The position numbers and the translations under genes are program-made. A stretch of 64,000 nucleotides of DNA, taken from NCBI RefSeq assembly GCF_030547425.1, contig NZ_JAUORH010000004.1, forward strand, positions 111,073-175,072. Direction: 5' to 3'. The notes below the pieces were generated by a model. The model did no database searches. It was given only the letters and a program-made list of their open reading frames with translations, and was not told where the DNA came from. Shown here piece after piece: positions 1-9,548 of this stretch (its first letter is position 1; each line of letters begins with the position of its first letter). This stretch comes from Tenacibaculum sp. 1_MG-2023 (GTDB lineage: Bacteria; Bacteroidota; Bacteroidia; Flavobacteriales; Flavobacteriaceae).

Positions 1-888
1 GAACTTCATTAAATCGCTTTTGTTAAATGATACTAAGTCTCCTAAAGTATCTACTTCTGCAGCTTTTAAACAGTTTAAAGCACGAACTGATAAATCCATA
101 TCAACTAATTTCGTCTTTAATAACTGACGCATATGTAATGATTCTTCATCATATGTTTCAGTTTGTGCGATTTCATCTGCCTCTAAAGTGATACGCTCAT
201 CAGAGAATAACATAAAGTGGTGGATTAAAATCTTAGCTGCTTCTGTTAAGGCATCTTTAGGATTGATAGATCCATCAGTATCGATATCGAAAACTAATTT
301 TTCGTAATCGGTCTTTTGTTCTACACGGAAATTTTCAACAGCATACTTTACATTCTTTATAGGAGTGTAAATAGAATCTGTAAAAATTGTTCCTAAAGGA
401 GCACCAGCTCTTTTATTTTCTTCTGCTGGTACGAAACCTCTACCTTTTTCAATGGTAATTTCAGCATTTAACGTTACTGATTTATCCATATTACAAATTA
501 CTAAATCTGGATTTAGTACTTGAAAACCTGAGATAAACTTTTGTAAATCACCAGCCGTTAATTGCTCTTGTCCTGATATTGCTATAGAAACTGTTTCTCT
601 ATCAGATTCTTCAATCTGTTTCTTAAAACGTACTTGCTTTAAGTTTAAGATAATTTCAGTAACATCTTCTACAACACCTTGAATTGTTGAAAACTCATGA
701 TCAACACCGTCAACACGTAATGATGTAATCGCAAACCCTTCAAGAGAAGATAATAATACTCTTCTTAAAGCGTTACCAACTGTTAATCCAAAACCTGGTT
801 CAAGAGGTCTGAATTCGAATCTTCCTGAAAAATCAGTAGATTCAATCATTATTACTTTATCAGGCTTTTGAAAATTTAAAATTGCCAT
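1..888 (-). CDS. rpoA: RNA polymerase subunit alpha (3' end beyond window)
   Basis: Alpha subunit of RNA polymerase, the dimer on which beta and beta-prime assemble. The ATG at 886-888 opens 296 residues that run off the left edge. The N-terminal assembly domain is clear ([16 protein letters not shown] at residues 36-51), and the linker and first helices of the C-terminal domain are present ([20 protein letters not shown]). The family is about 330 residues long, so roughly 30 residues are missing. It lies 99 nt after rpsD at the end of the ribosomal cluster; rplQ is the usual next gene but is outside the window. Confidence 0.98.
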   Translation of the reverse strand, partial: MAILNFQKPDKVIMIESTDFSGRFEFRPLEPGFGLTVGNALRRVLLSSLEGFAITSLRVDGVDHEFSTIQGVVEDVTEIILNLKQVRFKKQIEESDRETVSIAISGQEQLTAGDLQKFISGFQVLNPDLVICNMDKSVTLNAEITIEKGRGFVPAEENKRAGAPLGTIFTDSIYTPIKNVKYAVENFRVEQKTDYEKLVFDIDTDGSINPKDALTEAAKILIHHFMLFSDERITLEADEIAQTETYDEESLHMRQLLKTKLVDMDLSVRALNCLKAAEVDTLGDLVSFNKSDLMKF

Positions 889-987
889 ATTTTTTTTCTT
901 CGTTTTAATTGTTATTCAGTTGCGCGGTTTATAAGTGTGAAGAAATACAAACAAACCCTTTGGCTGAACACCAATATGATTAATTTA

Positions 988-1593
988 TTACTTAGAGTAT
1001 AATTCTACGATTAACTGCTCTTTGATATTCTCAGGAATTTGTAATCTTTCTGGTACTTTTACAAATGTTCCAGATTTTTGATCAGCATTCCAAGATAACC
1101 ACTCATAAACATTGCTGTTAGATGCTAATGAATTTTCAATAGCTTCTAAAGATTTAGATTTCTCTCTAACCGCAATAACATCTCCTTCTTTTAAACTGTA
1201 AGATGGAATGTTTACAATCTCACCATTTACTGTAATGTGACGGTGAGAAACTAATTGACGAGCTCCACTACGAGATGGTGAAATACCTAAACGGTAAACA
1301 ACATTATCTAAACGAGACTCACATAATTGTAATAAAATTTCACCTGTAACTCCTTGAGAAGATGATGCTTTTTTAAACAAATTACGGAACTGACGCTCTA
1401 ATATACCATACATATATTTAGCTTTCTGCTTTTCCATTAACTGGATAGCATATTCAGATTTTTTTCCTCTACGTTTACCTACACCATGTTGTCCTGGAGG
1501 GTAATTTCTTTTTTCGAAGTTTTTATCGTCTCCGAAGATTGCTTCGCCAAACTTACGAGCAATTTTAGTTTTTGGTCCTGTATATCTTGCCAT
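988..1593 (-). CDS. rpsD: 30S ribosomal protein S4
   Basis: Primary 16S rRNA-binding protein that starts assembly of the small-subunit body. The 201 residues carry the S4 RNA-binding domain ([20 protein letters not shown]) in the second half. The N-terminus [20 protein letters not shown] lacks the cysteine knuckle of zinc-binding S4, so this is the zinc-free type. It follows rpsK after an unusually long 136 nt spacer with a hairpin. S4 represses its own operon in E. coli, so the spacer could matter for control; that is inference. Confidence 0.98.
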   Translation of the reverse strand: MARYTGPKTKIARKFGEAIFGDDKNFEKRNYPPGQHGVGKRRGKKSEYAIQLMEKQKAKYMYGILERQFRNLFKKASSSQGVTGEILLQLCESRLDNVVYRLGISPSRSGARQLVSHRHITVNGEIVNIPSYSLKEGDVIAVREKSKSLEAIENSLASNSNVYEWLSWNADQKSGTFVKVPERLQIPENIKEQLIVELYSK

Positions 1594-1707
1594 TTCTAAT
1601 TAATTTAGTAGGGATTATGAATTAAGGCTTACTCCTTCGATAATCTGTATATCCTACTGTTGTTAAAATATTTATTTTTTGTGCACAATAGTACACTTAA
1701 ATAAAAT

Positions 1708-1733
1708 ATAAGTTGAAAATTAATTCAACTTAT
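1708..1733 (-). terminator. Perfect inverted repeat at the end of rpsK
   Basis: Arms ATAAGTTGAA (1708-1717) and TTCAACTTAT (1724-1733) are a perfect 10-bp inverted repeat with a 6-nt loop; it contains the rpsK stop codon. On the minus strand it is followed by the AT-rich ATATTTTATTT rather than a clean T-run, so it is a weak terminator or an RNA processing/stability hairpin between rpsK and rpsD. Confidence 0.45.
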
Positions 1734-2116
1734 ACTCTACGTCTTTTTGGTGGACGACATCCATTGTGAGGAATTGGAGTAACATCAATAATTTCTGTTA
1801 CCTCGATACCTGTATTGTGGATAGATCTGATTGCAGATTCTCTACCATTACCTGGTCCTTTAACATACACCTTTACTTTACGTAAACCTGCCTCTTTAGC
1901 AACGTTAGCACAATCTTCTGCTGCTAACTGAGCTGCGTAAGGAGTGTTCTTTTTAGAACCTCTGAAACCCATTTTACCTGCAGATGACCAAGAAATAACG
2001 TCACCTTTTTTGTTTGTTAAAGAAATAATAATATTGTTGAACGATGCAGTTACGTGAGCTTCACCAACTGATTCTATTACAACTTTACGTTTTTTTGTTA
2101 CTTTCGACTTTGCCAT
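1730..2116 (-). CDS. rpsK: 30S ribosomal protein S11
   Basis: Platform protein of the 30S subunit near the mRNA exit (Shine-Dalgarno cleft). The 128 residues show the S11 signature [15 protein letters not shown] and the conserved C-terminus [15 protein letters not shown]. It follows rpsM by 33 nt in the usual rpsM-rpsK-rpsD-rpoA order. Length is normal for the family. Confidence 0.98.
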   Translation of the reverse strand: MAKSKVTKKRKVVIESVGEAHVTASFNNIIISLTNKKGDVISWSSAGKMGFRGSKKNTPYAAQLAAEDCANVAKEAGLRKVKVYVKGPGNGRESAIRSIHNTGIEVTEIIDVTPIPHNGCRPPKRRRV

Positions 2117-2149
2117 GATTCTTTACTATTAGTAAAAAATAATCAATGA

Positions 2150-2515
2150 TTATTTTTTCTTGTTAGCTACAGTTTTTCTCTTACCTTTTCTAGTACGAGA
2201 GTTATTCTTCGTTCTTTGACCTCTTAATGGTAAACCAAGTCTGTGACGAATACCTCTTTGACATCCGATGTCCATTAAACGCTTAATGCTTAATTGAACT
2301 TCAGAACGTAACTCACCTTCAATAGTGAAAGCTCCTACTTGCTCACGAATTGCCGCAATTTGATCATCAGTCCAATCTTGAACTTTGATACTCTCATCTA
2401 TATTAGCAGCAGCTAAAACTTCTTTAGCTCTACTTTTTCCTATACCAAAGATGTAAGTTAAAGCGATAACACCTCTTTTATTCTTTGGAATATCTATACC
2501 TGCGATTCTTGCCAT
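2150..2515 (-). CDS. rpsM: 30S ribosomal protein S13
   Basis: Head protein of the 30S subunit that contacts the P-site tRNA and forms bridges to the 50S subunit. The 121 residues start [15 protein letters not shown] and contain the helix-hairpin region [11 protein letters not shown] and the motif [20 protein letters not shown], with a very basic tail ([13 protein letters not shown]). It starts 2 nt after rpmJ, so the two are probably translated together. Confidence 0.98.
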   Translation of the reverse strand: MARIAGIDIPKNKRGVIALTYIFGIGKSRAKEVLAAANIDESIKVQDWTDDQIAAIREQVGAFTIEGELRSEVQLSIKRLMDIGCQRGIRHRLGLPLRGQRTKNNSRTRKGKRKTVANKKK

Positions 2516-2517
2516 AA

Positions 2518-2634
2518 CTACCCTTGTCTTTGTTTAAATCTAGGATTCTTTTTGTTAATTACATATAATCTGCCTTTTCTGCGTACAATTTTGCAGTCGG
2601 CACTTCTTTTCTTAATTGATGCTCTTACTTTCAT
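2518..2634 (-). CDS. rpmJ: 50S ribosomal protein L36, zinc-free type
   Basis: A 38-residue protein read from the ATG at 2632-2634 to TAG at 2518-2520, beginning [15 protein letters not shown] and ending PRFKQRQG. It matches L36 in length and at both ends. Of the four zinc ligands of E. coli L36 (C11, C14, C27, H33) only C14 remains (S11, N27, F33), so this is the zinc-independent form. It lies 12 nt after infA and 2 nt before rpsM, the standard position. Confidence 0.97.
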   Translation of the reverse strand: MKVRASIKKRSADCKIVRRKGRLYVINKKNPRFKQRQG

Positions 2635-2646
2635 CAGTGTGTGTTT

Positions 2647-2862
2647 TTAATATCTGTAAGTAATTCTTGCCTTTGATAAATCATACGGACTCATTTCTAA
2701 CTTCACTTTATCACCAGGTAATAATTTAATGTAATGCATACGCATTTTTCCTGAAATGTGTGCCGTAACAATATGTCCGTTTTCTAATTCTACTCGAAAC
2801 ATTGCATTTGATAATGCTTCAGTAATTGTTCCGTCTTGTTGAATTGCTGGTTGCTTAGCCAT
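2647..2862 (-). CDS. infA: Translation initiation factor IF-1
   Basis: IF-1 binds the ribosomal A site during initiation. The 71 residues form one S1/OB-fold domain ([20 protein letters not shown], then [16 protein letters not shown]). It begins 1 nt after the secY stop codon, which implies translational coupling. Neither map nor adk lies between secY and infA, although both are there in many other bacteria. Confidence 0.98.
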   Translation of the reverse strand: MAKQPAIQQDGTITEALSNAMFRVELENGHIVTAHISGKMRMHYIKLLPGDKVKLEMSPYDLSKARITYRY

Positions 2863-2863
2863 A

Positions 2864-4186
2864 TTATTTTAATGATTTTCTGTTACTGTTACCTGTTTTC
2901 ATTAAACCATCATAACGACTGTTTAATAAATACGAGTTTATTTGCTGTATCGTGTCGATTGCAACCCCTACCATAATGATTAATGATGTTCCTCCATAAA
3001 ACATTGCCCAGTTTTGAGTAACTCCAAACTTTACAATAATTGCTGGTAAAATAGATAAAGCTGCTAAAAATATAGACCCTGGTAATGTGATTCTCGACAA
3101 TACTGAATCTAAAAAGTTAGCAGTTTCTTCACCTGGTTTATATCCAGGAACAAAACCATTACTTCTCTTTAAGTCTTCTGCCATTTTATTCGTTGGAATA
3201 GTAATAGCAGTGTAGAAGTAACTAAAGATAATAATTAATAATGCAAATATAACGTTATACCATAAACCGTTAATATCAGTTAAACTGTTTAATGCTGGGT
3301 ACTTTTGCCCTAGTGCTATTGGTAAAAACATAATAGCTTGTGCAAAAATAATTGGCATTACTCCAGCTGCATTCAATTTTAATGGAATGTACTGTCTTGC
3401 GCCATCAACATCTTTAATGTTTGTAACTGCTGTACGACGTGCGTATTGAACGGCTACTTTACGTACTGCTGTAACTAATAATACGGTTAACAAGATTACT
3501 ACAAACCAAACTATTAATTCGATTAAAATCATCATAATTCCTCCAGCACCTGCAGTTTGCTTAGAAACTAACTCTTGTATAAATGCTGCTGGGAAGTTTG
3601 CGATAATACCAACGGTAATTAATAATGATATTCCATTACCAACTCCTTTATCAGTAATACGCTCTCCTAACCACATTGCAAAAATTGTTCCTGCACTTAA
3701 AAGAATGATAGATGATACCCAAAATGTTGCTCCTGTTACTAAAAATGCTTCTTGCGGTAAACCCATTTGATTTTGAATTACTCCAATATAGGTTGGTGCT
3801 TGAAATAATGTAATAGCAATAGTAAGCCATCTTGTTATTTGCGTAATCTTCTTACGTCCACTTTCTCCATCTTTTTGTAATTTCTGTAAATATGGTACCG
3901 CAATACCCATTAACTGAACTACAATTGATGCAGAAATATAAGGCATTATACCAAGTGCCATTACTGACGCTCTAGCAAATGCCCCTCCTGTAAATGCGTT
4001 TAATAAACCTAAAAGTCCACTGTCAGTACTGTCTTTTAATGCTGATAACTGAGTAGGATCAATTCCTGGTAATGGAACTGCTGCCATAAAACGGTAAACA
4101 GCGATTAAACCTAAGGTTAAAAGTAATTTCTCTTTTAACTCTTCAATCTTCCAAATGTCTTTTAAAGTATTTATAAAATTCATCAT
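2864..4186 (-). CDS. secY: Protein translocase subunit SecY
   Basis: Channel subunit of the Sec translocon in the inner membrane. The 440 residues contain about ten hydrophobic segments, with family signatures such as [13 protein letters not shown] near residue 30 and [14 protein letters not shown] near residue 78. The second Met (4181-4183) is an equally possible start. It lies 9 nt after rplO, as usual in spc-type operons, which links export capacity to ribosome supply. Confidence 0.98.
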   Translation of the reverse strand: MMNFINTLKDIWKIEELKEKLLLTLGLIAVYRFMAAVPLPGIDPTQLSALKDSTDSGLLGLLNAFTGGAFARASVMALGIMPYISASIVVQLMGIAVPYLQKLQKDGESGRKKITQITRWLTIAITLFQAPTYIGVIQNQMGLPQEAFLVTGATFWVSSIILLSAGTIFAMWLGERITDKGVGNGISLLITVGIIANFPAAFIQELVSKQTAGAGGIMMILIELIVWFVVILLTVLLVTAVRKVAVQYARRTAVTNIKDVDGARQYIPLKLNAAGVMPIIFAQAIMFLPIALGQKYPALNSLTDINGLWYNVIFALLIIIFSYFYTAITIPTNKMAEDLKRSNGFVPGYKPGEETANFLDSVLSRITLPGSIFLAALSILPAIIVKFGVTQNWAMFYGGTSLIIMVGVAIDTIQQINSYLLNSRYDGLMKTGNSNRKSLK

Positions 4187-4195
4187 TTACAATTC

Positions 4196-4645
4196 TTATA
4201 ATGTTACTGCTTCACCTCCTGCTGCTTCAATAGCCGCTTTAGCTGATGCTGTAAATTTATGTACAGTTATATTTAATTTAGCTTTTAACTCTCCACCACC
4301 TAATATTTTAACTAAGTCGTTTTTACGAGCTAATCTGTTTTCTACTAAAACGTCTAAATTTACTGTATCTGTTATCTTTCCGTTATCTACTAATGATTGT
4401 AACTTGTCTAAATTTACACCAACATATTCTTTACGATTAATGTTAGTGAAACCAAATTTAGGCACACGTCTTTGAAGTGGCATTTGCCCTCCTTCAAATC
4501 CTATTTTACGAGAATAACCAGAACGAGATTTAGCTCCTTTATGTCCTCTTGTAGAGGTACCTCCGTGACCAGAACCTTCTCCACGAGCGATTCTTTTACC
4601 GCTTTTTGTAGATCCTGCTGCTGGTTTTAAGTTGTGTAAACTCAT
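4196..4645 (-). CDS. rplO: 50S ribosomal protein L15
   Basis: Late-assembly 50S protein bound to 23S rRNA. The 149 residues begin MSLHNLKPAAGSTKSGKRI and contain the Gly/Arg-rich rRNA-binding stretch GEGSGHGGTSTRGHKGAKSR at residues 22-41, then the globular C-terminal domain (ILGGGELKAKLNITVHKFTA). It lies 12 nt after rpmD and 9 nt before secY. Confidence 0.98.
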   Translation of the reverse strand: MSLHNLKPAAGSTKSGKRIARGEGSGHGGTSTRGHKGAKSRSGYSRKIGFEGGQMPLQRRVPKFGFTNINRKEYVGVNLDKLQSLVDNGKITDTVNLDVLVENRLARKNDLVKILGGGELKAKLNITVHKFTASAKAAIEAAGGEAVTL

Positions 4646-4657
4646 CTTTATATTGTC

Positions 4658-4840
4658 TTATTTAATTTCTTCAACAGAAACTAAGTGTGAAACTTTACTT
4701 ACCATACCCAAAATTGTAGCTGATGCATCATGTTCTACAGTTTGGTTCATTTTACGTAAACCTAACGCCTCTAACGTTCTTTTTTGATTTTTAAGGCGAC
4801 CGATTTGACTTTTTACTTGTGTAACTCTAATTTTACTCAT
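4658..4840 (-). CDS. rpmD: 50S ribosomal protein L30
   Basis: Small 50S protein. The 60 residues contain the core KIRVTQVKSQIGRLKNQK and RTLEALGLRKMNQTVEHDAS, which define bacterial L30. It stands between rpsE (11 nt) and rplO (12 nt) in the standard spc order. Confidence 0.97.
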   Translation of the reverse strand: MSKIRVTQVKSQIGRLKNQKRTLEALGLRKMNQTVEHDASATILGMVSKVSHLVSVEEIK

Positions 4841-4851
4841 CGTCTTAAATT

Positions 4852-5373
4852 TTAACCGTTAAAAACTTTCTCTAAAGATATACCTCTTTGCTTAGCAATA
4901 GTTGCCGCACTACGTAATTGTAATAAAGCATCAAAAGTTGCTTTTACTACGTTATGAGGATTTGATGACCCTTGAGATTTTGATAATACATCTTTAATAC
5001 CAACAGCTTCTAATACTAAACGTACAGCACCCCCAGCAATAACCCCGGTACCGTGTGAAGCAGGCTTAACGAATACTTTCGCTCCACCAAATTTACCTTT
5101 TTGCTCGTGTGGTAATGTTCCTTCTAAAATAGGGATACGTACTAAATTTTTCTTTGCGTCTTCTACTGCTTTTGCAATTGCAGAAGAAACATCTTTAGAC
5201 TTTCCTAATCCATGACCTACAACTCCGTTACCATCTCCTACCACTACGATTGCAGAGAAACCAAATGCTCTACCTCCTTTAGTTACTTTGGTAACACGTT
5301 GTACACCTACTAATTTATCTACAAGCTCTAATCCGCTTGGTTTTACTCTTTCTACGTTTTTATATCCTAACAT
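4852..5373 (-). CDS. rpsE: 30S ribosomal protein S5
   Basis: 30S protein at the mRNA entry site, involved in decoding accuracy. The 173 residues hold the double-stranded-RNA-binding N-terminal domain with the signature [18 protein letters not shown] and [15 protein letters not shown], followed by the ribosomal fold 2 domain ([20 protein letters not shown]). It is 11 nt from both neighbours. Confidence 0.98.
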   Translation of the reverse strand: MLGYKNVERVKPSGLELVDKLVGVQRVTKVTKGGRAFGFSAIVVVGDGNGVVGHGLGKSKDVSSAIAKAVEDAKKNLVRIPILEGTLPHEQKGKFGGAKVFVKPASHGTGVIAGGAVRLVLEAVGIKDVLSKSQGSSNPHNVVKATFDALLQLRSAATIAKQRGISLEKVFNG

Positions 5374-5384
5374 AATATAATTTC

Positions 5385-5735
5385 TTAAAATTTTAAACCA
5401 GCTTCTCTTGCAGCGTCTGCTAATACTTTAACTCTACCGTGGTATAAATATCCGTTACGGTCGAAAGCAACAGTATCTACGCCAGCTTTAACAGCTTTTT
5501 CAGCAATTGCTTTCCCTACAGATGTAGCCGCTTCTGCTTTAGAGCTAGATGTAATTTCTTTATCTCTTGATGATGCAGATGCTAATGTTACACCAGCAAC
5601 GTCATCGATTAACTGAGCATAGATTTCTTTGTTACTTCTAAAAACTGATAACCTTGGTTTCTCAGCTGTACCTGTAACAATTTTTCTAATTCTATACTTA
5701 ATTCGTTGTCTTCTTTCAAGCTTTGATAATGCCAT
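5385..5735 (-). CDS. rplR: 50S ribosomal protein L18
   Basis: 5S rRNA-binding protein of the central protuberance. The 116 residues start [18 protein letters not shown], with the core [19 protein letters not shown] and the C-terminal [20 protein letters not shown]. It works with L5 from the same cluster to load 5S rRNA. The spacing is 18 nt after rplF. Confidence 0.98.
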   Translation of the reverse strand: MALSKLERRQRIKYRIRKIVTGTAEKPRLSVFRSNKEIYAQLIDDVAGVTLASASSRDKEITSSSKAEAATSVGKAIAEKAVKAGVDTVAFDRNGYLYHGRVKVLADAAREAGLKF

Positions 5736-5753
5736 AATAATTTCTCTTATTTA

Positions 5754-6299
5754 TTATGCAGATTTACCTGCTTTTCTTCTTAATACTTCTCCTACAAACT
5801 TAACTCCTTTTCCTTTATAAGGCTCTGGCCTACGGAATGAACGAATTTTTGCTGCAACTTGACCAACTAATTGTTTGTCATGTGAAGTTAATTTTACAAT
5901 TGGATTCTTACCTTTTTCAGATACAGTTTCAACCTTAACTTCTGGAGCTAAATTTAAAACAATGTTATGAGAGAAACCTAAGGCTAAATCTAACTTCTGT
6001 CCTTGGTTAGATGCTCTATAACCAACACCTACTAACTCTAATTCTTTAGTAAAACCTTTACTTACACCTTCAACCATGTTATTGATTAAAGCACGGTATA
6101 AACCATGTGCAGCTCTATGATCTTTACTTTCTGATGGTCTTTCTAAAGTGACTGTACCATCTTCAACTTTTACAGTAATTCCAGACTTAATTTCTTGAGT
6201 TAACTCTCCTAATTTTCCTTTTACTGTTACCACATTTCCGTCTACTTTTACTTCAACACCTTGTGGCAATGCGATTGGATTTTTTCCTATTCTACTCAT
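5754..6299 (-). CDS. rplF: 50S ribosomal protein L6
   Basis: 50S protein near the sarcin-ricin loop and the factor-binding site. An upstream in-frame ATG exists at 6342-6344, but the family start MSRIGKNPIALPQGV is at 6297-6299, giving 181 residues, the usual length; the extra 15 residues would also overlap rpsH. Two L6 repeats are followed by the C-terminal signature EPYKGKGVKFVGEVLRRKAG. Confidence 0.97.
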   Translation of the reverse strand: MSRIGKNPIALPQGVEVKVDGNVVTVKGKLGELTQEIKSGITVKVEDGTVTLERPSESKDHRAAHGLYRALINNMVEGVSKGFTKELELVGVGYRASNQGQKLDLALGFSHNIVLNLAPEVKVETVSEKGKNPIVKLTSHDKQLVGQVAAKIRSFRRPEPYKGKGVKFVGEVLRRKAGKSA

Positions 6300-6315
6300 C
6301 TTACAAAATGTTTTT

Positions 6316-6714
6316 TTAGTAAACGTAACATAATACTTCTCCACCTACGTTCTCTAGTCTTGCTTTTTTGTTTGTCATTACACCTCTTGATGTAGAAACA
6401 ATAGCAATACCTAACCCGTTTAATACTCTTGGCATTTCTTTAGCGCCAACGTATCTACGTAAACCTGGTGTTGAAATTCTTTGAATCTTTCTGATTACTG
6501 ACTCTTTCGTATCACGATCGTATTTTAAAGCTATTTTAATAGTTCCTTGAACTTTATCTTCATTGAACTGATAACTTAAAATGTAACCTTGATCGAACAA
6601 AATTTTCGTCATTTCCTTCTTCAACTTTGAAGCAGGAACTTCAACTACTCTGTGATTTGCTGCAATAGCATTTCTCACACGAGTAAGAAAATCCGCGATT
6701 GGATCTGTATACAT
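6316..6714 (-). CDS. rpsH: 30S ribosomal protein S8
   Basis: Primary 16S rRNA-binding protein. The 132 residues begin [16 protein letters not shown] and end in the conserved [20 protein letters not shown]. In E. coli S8 is the translational repressor of the spc operon. Here it is the first gene after a 376 nt gap that has its own promoter and a structured leader, so it is well placed to control this unit; that last step is inference. Confidence 0.98.
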   Translation of the reverse strand: MYTDPIADFLTRVRNAIAANHRVVEVPASKLKKEMTKILFDQGYILSYQFNEDKVQGTIKIALKYDRDTKESVIRKIQRISTPGLRRYVGAKEMPRVLNGLGIAIVSTSRGVMTNKKARLENVGGEVLCYVY

Positions 6715-6889
6715 AGTTAATTAAATTGTGGTTTTGGTTTTTAGCGACTCTATTTTACTTGATAAAGTACAGTTACTAAACCTGAAACCAGTTAATATTT
6801 ATTTTTCGTTTTTCAAGGTAAAATCTCGTAGGCATTATACTATTACAAGTATTTACTTACAAGGCGTAATTTACCTCACAAAAACAGTG
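6715..6889 (-). promoter_or_regulatory. Structured leader of the rpsH unit
   Basis: About 175 nt separate the predicted start of transcription from the rpsH ATG. Within it, AGGTAAA (6816-6822) pairs with TTTACCT (6870-6876), enclosing a small AAGTA/TACTT hairpin. No open reading frame is evident. The length and pairing suggest a regulatory leader, perhaps bound by S8; no known RNA family was recognised. Confidence 0.35.
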
Positions 6890-6891
6890 TG

Positions 6892-6921
6892 CAAATATAC
6901 ATAAACTTTTTGAAAATCAAA
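6892..6921 (-). promoter_or_regulatory. Promoter of the rpsH-rpoA unit
   Basis: On the minus strand TTTG (6918-6921) is followed after 18 nt by TATATTTG (6892-6899) and then CACAC. This fits the Bacteroidota sigma-factor consensus TTTG/TAnnTTTG closely. Transcription would begin near 6886-6889. Confidence 0.7.
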
Positions 6922-7029
6922 CCTTTTTGATGATTATCATTTTTAGTATCAAAATATTACGTTTTTGCTAGTATGTTTAATCTAAAATGAAACTCAAAAA
7001 AACTACTTATTACAACTCTATTTTTAAGC

Positions 7030-7066
7030 AAAAAAGGTGTACAACTTTGTATTGTTGTACACCTTT
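7030..7066 (-). terminator. Terminator after rpsN
   Basis: AAAGGTGTACAAC (7033-7045) and GTTGTACACCTTT (7054-7066) form a perfect 13-bp stem with an 8-nt loop. Read on the minus strand, it is followed by a run of six T. It lies 25 nt beyond the rpsN stop codon and closes the rplC-rpsN unit. Confidence 0.8.
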
Positions 7067-7090
7067 ATATTTTGTATCTAAAGAGCTATT

Positions 7091-7360
7091 TTACCAGCTT
7101 GCTTTCTTAACACCTGGAATTAATCCTTGGTTAGCCATTTCACGGAAAGTAACACGTGAAATTCCGAACTGACGCATATATCCTTTTGGACGTCCAGTTA
7201 GTTTACAACGGTTGTGCATTCTAATTGGTGATGCGTTTTTTGGTAACTTTTGTAACGCTTCGTAGTCTCCAGCTTCTTTTAAAGCTTTTCTCTTTTCTGC
7301 ATACTTAGCAACCATTTTAGCTCTTTTACGCTCACGCGCTTTCATTGATTCTTTAGCCAT
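7091..7360 (-). CDS. rpsN: 30S ribosomal protein S14, zinc-free type
   Basis: Late-assembly protein of the 30S head. The 89 residues start [20 protein letters not shown] and end [18 protein letters not shown]. The length and absence of CxxC pairs place it in the zinc-independent class. It is 4 nt after rplE and is the last gene before a strong terminator. Confidence 0.98.
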   Translation of the reverse strand: MAKESMKARERKRAKMVAKYAEKRKALKEAGDYEALQKLPKNASPIRMHNRCKLTGRPKGYMRQFGISRVTFREMANQGLIPGVKKASW

Positions 7361-7364
7361 CTTA

Positions 7365-7916
7365 TTAATTCTTTTTAAATGGTAATCCTAATTCTCCTAA
7401 TAATGATTTAGCTTCTTTATCAGTATTTGCAGATGTTACGAAAGTAATATCCATACCACTAATTTTTTTCACTTGATCAATATTAATCTCTGGGTAGATG
7501 ATTTGTTCAGTAACTCCTAAGTTGTAATTACCTCTACCATCAAAACCATTTGCCTTGATTCCGTTAAAATCTCTTACACGTGGTAAAGAAGCTGTAACTA
7601 ATCTATCTAAAAATTCGTACATTTTATCTCCTCTTAACGTAACCTTTGCACCAATTGGCATTCCTTTACGTAATTTGAAGTTTGCAACGTCTTTTTTAGA
7701 GATTGTAGATACTGCTTTTTGACCTGTAATCGTTGTTAACTCGTCAATAGCATATTCTATTAATTTCTTATCTGCTATAGCTGCACCAACACCTTTACTT
7801 ACAACGATTTTTTGTAATTTAGGTACTTGCATTACATTGCTATAACCAAATTCATCAGTAAGAGCTTTGATAACTCTGCTCTTGTACTCTTCTTTTAATC
7901 TTGGTACGTAACTCAT
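7365..7916 (-). CDS. rplE: 50S ribosomal protein L5
   Basis: 5S rRNA-binding protein of the central protuberance that contacts the P-site tRNA. The 183 residues show [29 protein letters not shown] and [19 protein letters not shown], all typical of L5. It is 2 nt after rplX and 4 nt before rpsN. Confidence 0.98.
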   Translation of the reverse strand: MSYVPRLKEEYKSRVIKALTDEFGYSNVMQVPKLQKIVVSKGVGAAIADKKLIEYAIDELTTITGQKAVSTISKKDVANFKLRKGMPIGAKVTLRGDKMYEFLDRLVTASLPRVRDFNGIKANGFDGRGNYNLGVTEQIIYPEINIDQVKKISGMDITFVTSANTDKEAKSLLGELGLPFKKN

Positions 7917-7918
7917 TG

Positions 7919-8233
7919 TTATATTGCTTTATCTGATTTTCTTGAAACTCTAACTTTTTTTCCACTTTCCTTATCAAAGTCATACCCTACTCTTACTGTT
8001 TTACCATTTTCGATTAAGGCAACGTTTGATATATGTAATGGAGCTTCTTTCTTTACAATTCCTCCTTGTGGATTTGCAGCACTTGGTTTAGTGTGTTTAG
8101 ACACCATATTTACACCTTCTACTACTACTCTATCCTTATCTTTAAGAATTTGTAAAACTTTCCCTTCAGATCCTTTGTGATCTCCTGCTATAACTTTAAC
8201 AGTATCTCCTGATTTAATTTTAAATTTTTTCAT
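7919..8233 (-). CDS. rplX: 50S ribosomal protein L24
   Basis: Assembly-initiator protein of the 50S subunit near the exit tunnel. The 104 residues carry the KOW motif at the N-terminus ([20 protein letters not shown]) and the [20 protein letters not shown] stretch typical of L24. It lies 14 nt after rplN. Confidence 0.98.
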   Translation of the reverse strand: MKKFKIKSGDTVKVIAGDHKGSEGKVLQILKDKDRVVVEGVNMVSKHTKPSAANPQGGIVKKEAPLHISNVALIENGKTVRVGYDFDKESGKKVRVSRKSDKAI

Positions 8234-8247
8234 TTTAAAATCTGATT

Positions 8248-8616
8248 TTATAACACCTCAGGTGCTAATGATACTATTTTCATAAATTGTTTCTCACGTA
8301 ATTCACGAGCCACAGGTCCGAATACACGTGTTCCTCTCATTTCCTCTGTAGGATTTAAAAGTACACAAGCATTATCATCAAATCTGATATATGATCCGTC
8401 TTTACGTCTAACTTCTTTCTTAGTACGAACAACAACTGCACGAGATACTTGACCTTTCTTTACAGTTCCGTTTGGAGTTGCAGATTTTACCGATACTACA
8501 ATTTTATCTCCAACGCTAGCGTAACGCTTTTTTGTTCCTCCTAAAACTCTAATCACTAAAACTTCTTTTGCTCCAGTGTTATCTGCGACTTTTAATCTTG
8601 ATTCTGTCTGTAACAT
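8248..8616 (-). CDS. rplN: 50S ribosomal protein L14
   Basis: Subunit-interface protein contacting 16S helix 14. The 122 residues begin [19 protein letters not shown], contain [15 protein letters not shown] and end [19 protein letters not shown]. This is the family's standard length. It starts 1 nt after rpsQ. Confidence 0.98.
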   Translation of the reverse strand: MLQTESRLKVADNTGAKEVLVIRVLGGTKKRYASVGDKIVVSVKSATPNGTVKKGQVSRAVVVRTKKEVRRKDGSYIRFDDNACVLLNPTEEMRGTRVFGPVARELREKQFMKIVSLAPEVL

Positions 8617-8617
8617 A

Positions 8618-8875
8618 TTATTTAGCTCTTTCTAGGATTTCTACTAATCTCCAACGCTTAGATTTACTCATAGGACGTGTTTCCATGATCCTTACAGTAT
8701 CACCTTCGTTGCAATCGTTATTCTCGTCATGTGCAACGTACTTCTTAGTCTTTAATACGAACTTTCCGTACATTGGGTGCTTTACTCTTTTTACCTCGTT
8801 TACAACGATAGATTTCTCCATCTTGTTACTAGATACTACACCGATTCTCTCTTTTCTAAGATTTCTTTTTTCCAT
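8618..8875 (-). CDS. rpsQ: 30S ribosomal protein S17
   Basis: OB-fold protein that helps assemble the 30S body. The 85 residues contain [16 protein letters not shown] and the S17 signature [20 protein letters not shown]. It sits between rpmC (18 nt) and rplN (1 nt). Confidence 0.98.
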   Translation of the reverse strand: MEKRNLRKERIGVVSSNKMEKSIVVNEVKRVKHPMYGKFVLKTKKYVAHDENNDCNEGDTVRIMETRPMSKSKRWRLVEILERAK

Positions 8876-8893
8876 CTTTAAAACTGACTAGAA

Positions 8894-9085
8894 TTATTGT
8901 AATTCTCTTTTAGTTAACTCTGTAGCAATTCTTGCTACAGTTTTTCTTAAGCTGCGTAACTCTAATGGGTTTTCCAATGGAGTTATGGCGTGAGCCATCT
9001 TAAGATCAGTATAATTTTTCTTCAACGCCCCTAGCTTTTCTTGTAAGTCAGCTGTTGATAATTCTTTAATTTCTGATTGTTTCAT
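8894..9085 (-). CDS. rpmC: 50S ribosomal protein L29
   Basis: Two-helix protein at the tunnel exit, part of the docking site for SRP and trigger factor. The 63 residues begin MKQSEIKELSTADLQEKL and end with the family motif LRSLRKTVARIATELTKREL. It is 12 nt after rplP. Confidence 0.98.
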   Translation of the reverse strand: MKQSEIKELSTADLQEKLGALKKNYTDLKMAHAITPLENPLELRSLRKTVARIATELTKRELQ

Positions 9086-9097
9086 GATCTAATAGAA

Positions 9098-9529
9098 TTA
9101 AGCGTTATAATCAAAATCTCTTGCTATTACAAACTTCGTTTTTACAGGAAGTTTTTGCGCTGCTAAACGTAAAGCTTCTTTTGCTACTTCCATTGGTACT
9201 CCACCAATTTCAAACAAAATTCTACCTGGTTTTACAACTGCTACAAAATGGTCTGGTGCACCTTTACCTTTACCCATACGTACCTCTAATGGTTTCTTAG
9301 TGATAGGTTTATCTGGGAAAATTTTAATCCAAAGTTGCCCCTCTCTTTTCATATAACGAGTTGCCGCAATACGAGCTGCCTCAATTTGACGAGAGGTAAG
9401 TAAGTTCTGGTCTAATGATTTGATACCAAACATTCCGTTAGAAAGTTCAGTACCTCTACCAGAGTTACCTTTCATATTTCCTTTCGCCTTCTGTACCTTA
9501 CGGTATTTTACTCTTTTTGGCTGTAACAT
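9098..9529 (-). CDS. rplP: 50S ribosomal protein L16
   Basis: Essential 50S protein that organises the A-site tRNA pocket. The 143 residues begin [18 protein letters not shown], with [20 protein letters not shown] and [20 protein letters not shown] as family signatures. It is a few residues longer than E. coli L16. It lies 19 nt after rpsC. Confidence 0.98.
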   Translation of the reverse strand: MLQPKRVKYRKVQKAKGNMKGNSGRGTELSNGMFGIKSLDQNLLTSRQIEAARIAATRYMKREGQLWIKIFPDKPITKKPLEVRMGKGKGAPDHFVAVVKPGRILFEIGGVPMEVAKEALRLAAQKLPVKTKFVIARDFDYNA

Positions 9530-9548
9530 TGTTAATTTCTTTTAAAAA

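Noticed and set aside
4155..4475. Plus-strand frames opposite rplO, rplR, rplN and fusA
   Set aside because: Each is antisense to a highly conserved ribosomal or elongation factor gene and has no sequence resembling a protein family.
6987..7172. Plus-strand open frame in the rpsN-rpsH gap
   Set aside because: It runs through the terminator hairpin and into rpsN on the other strand; composition is not gene-like.
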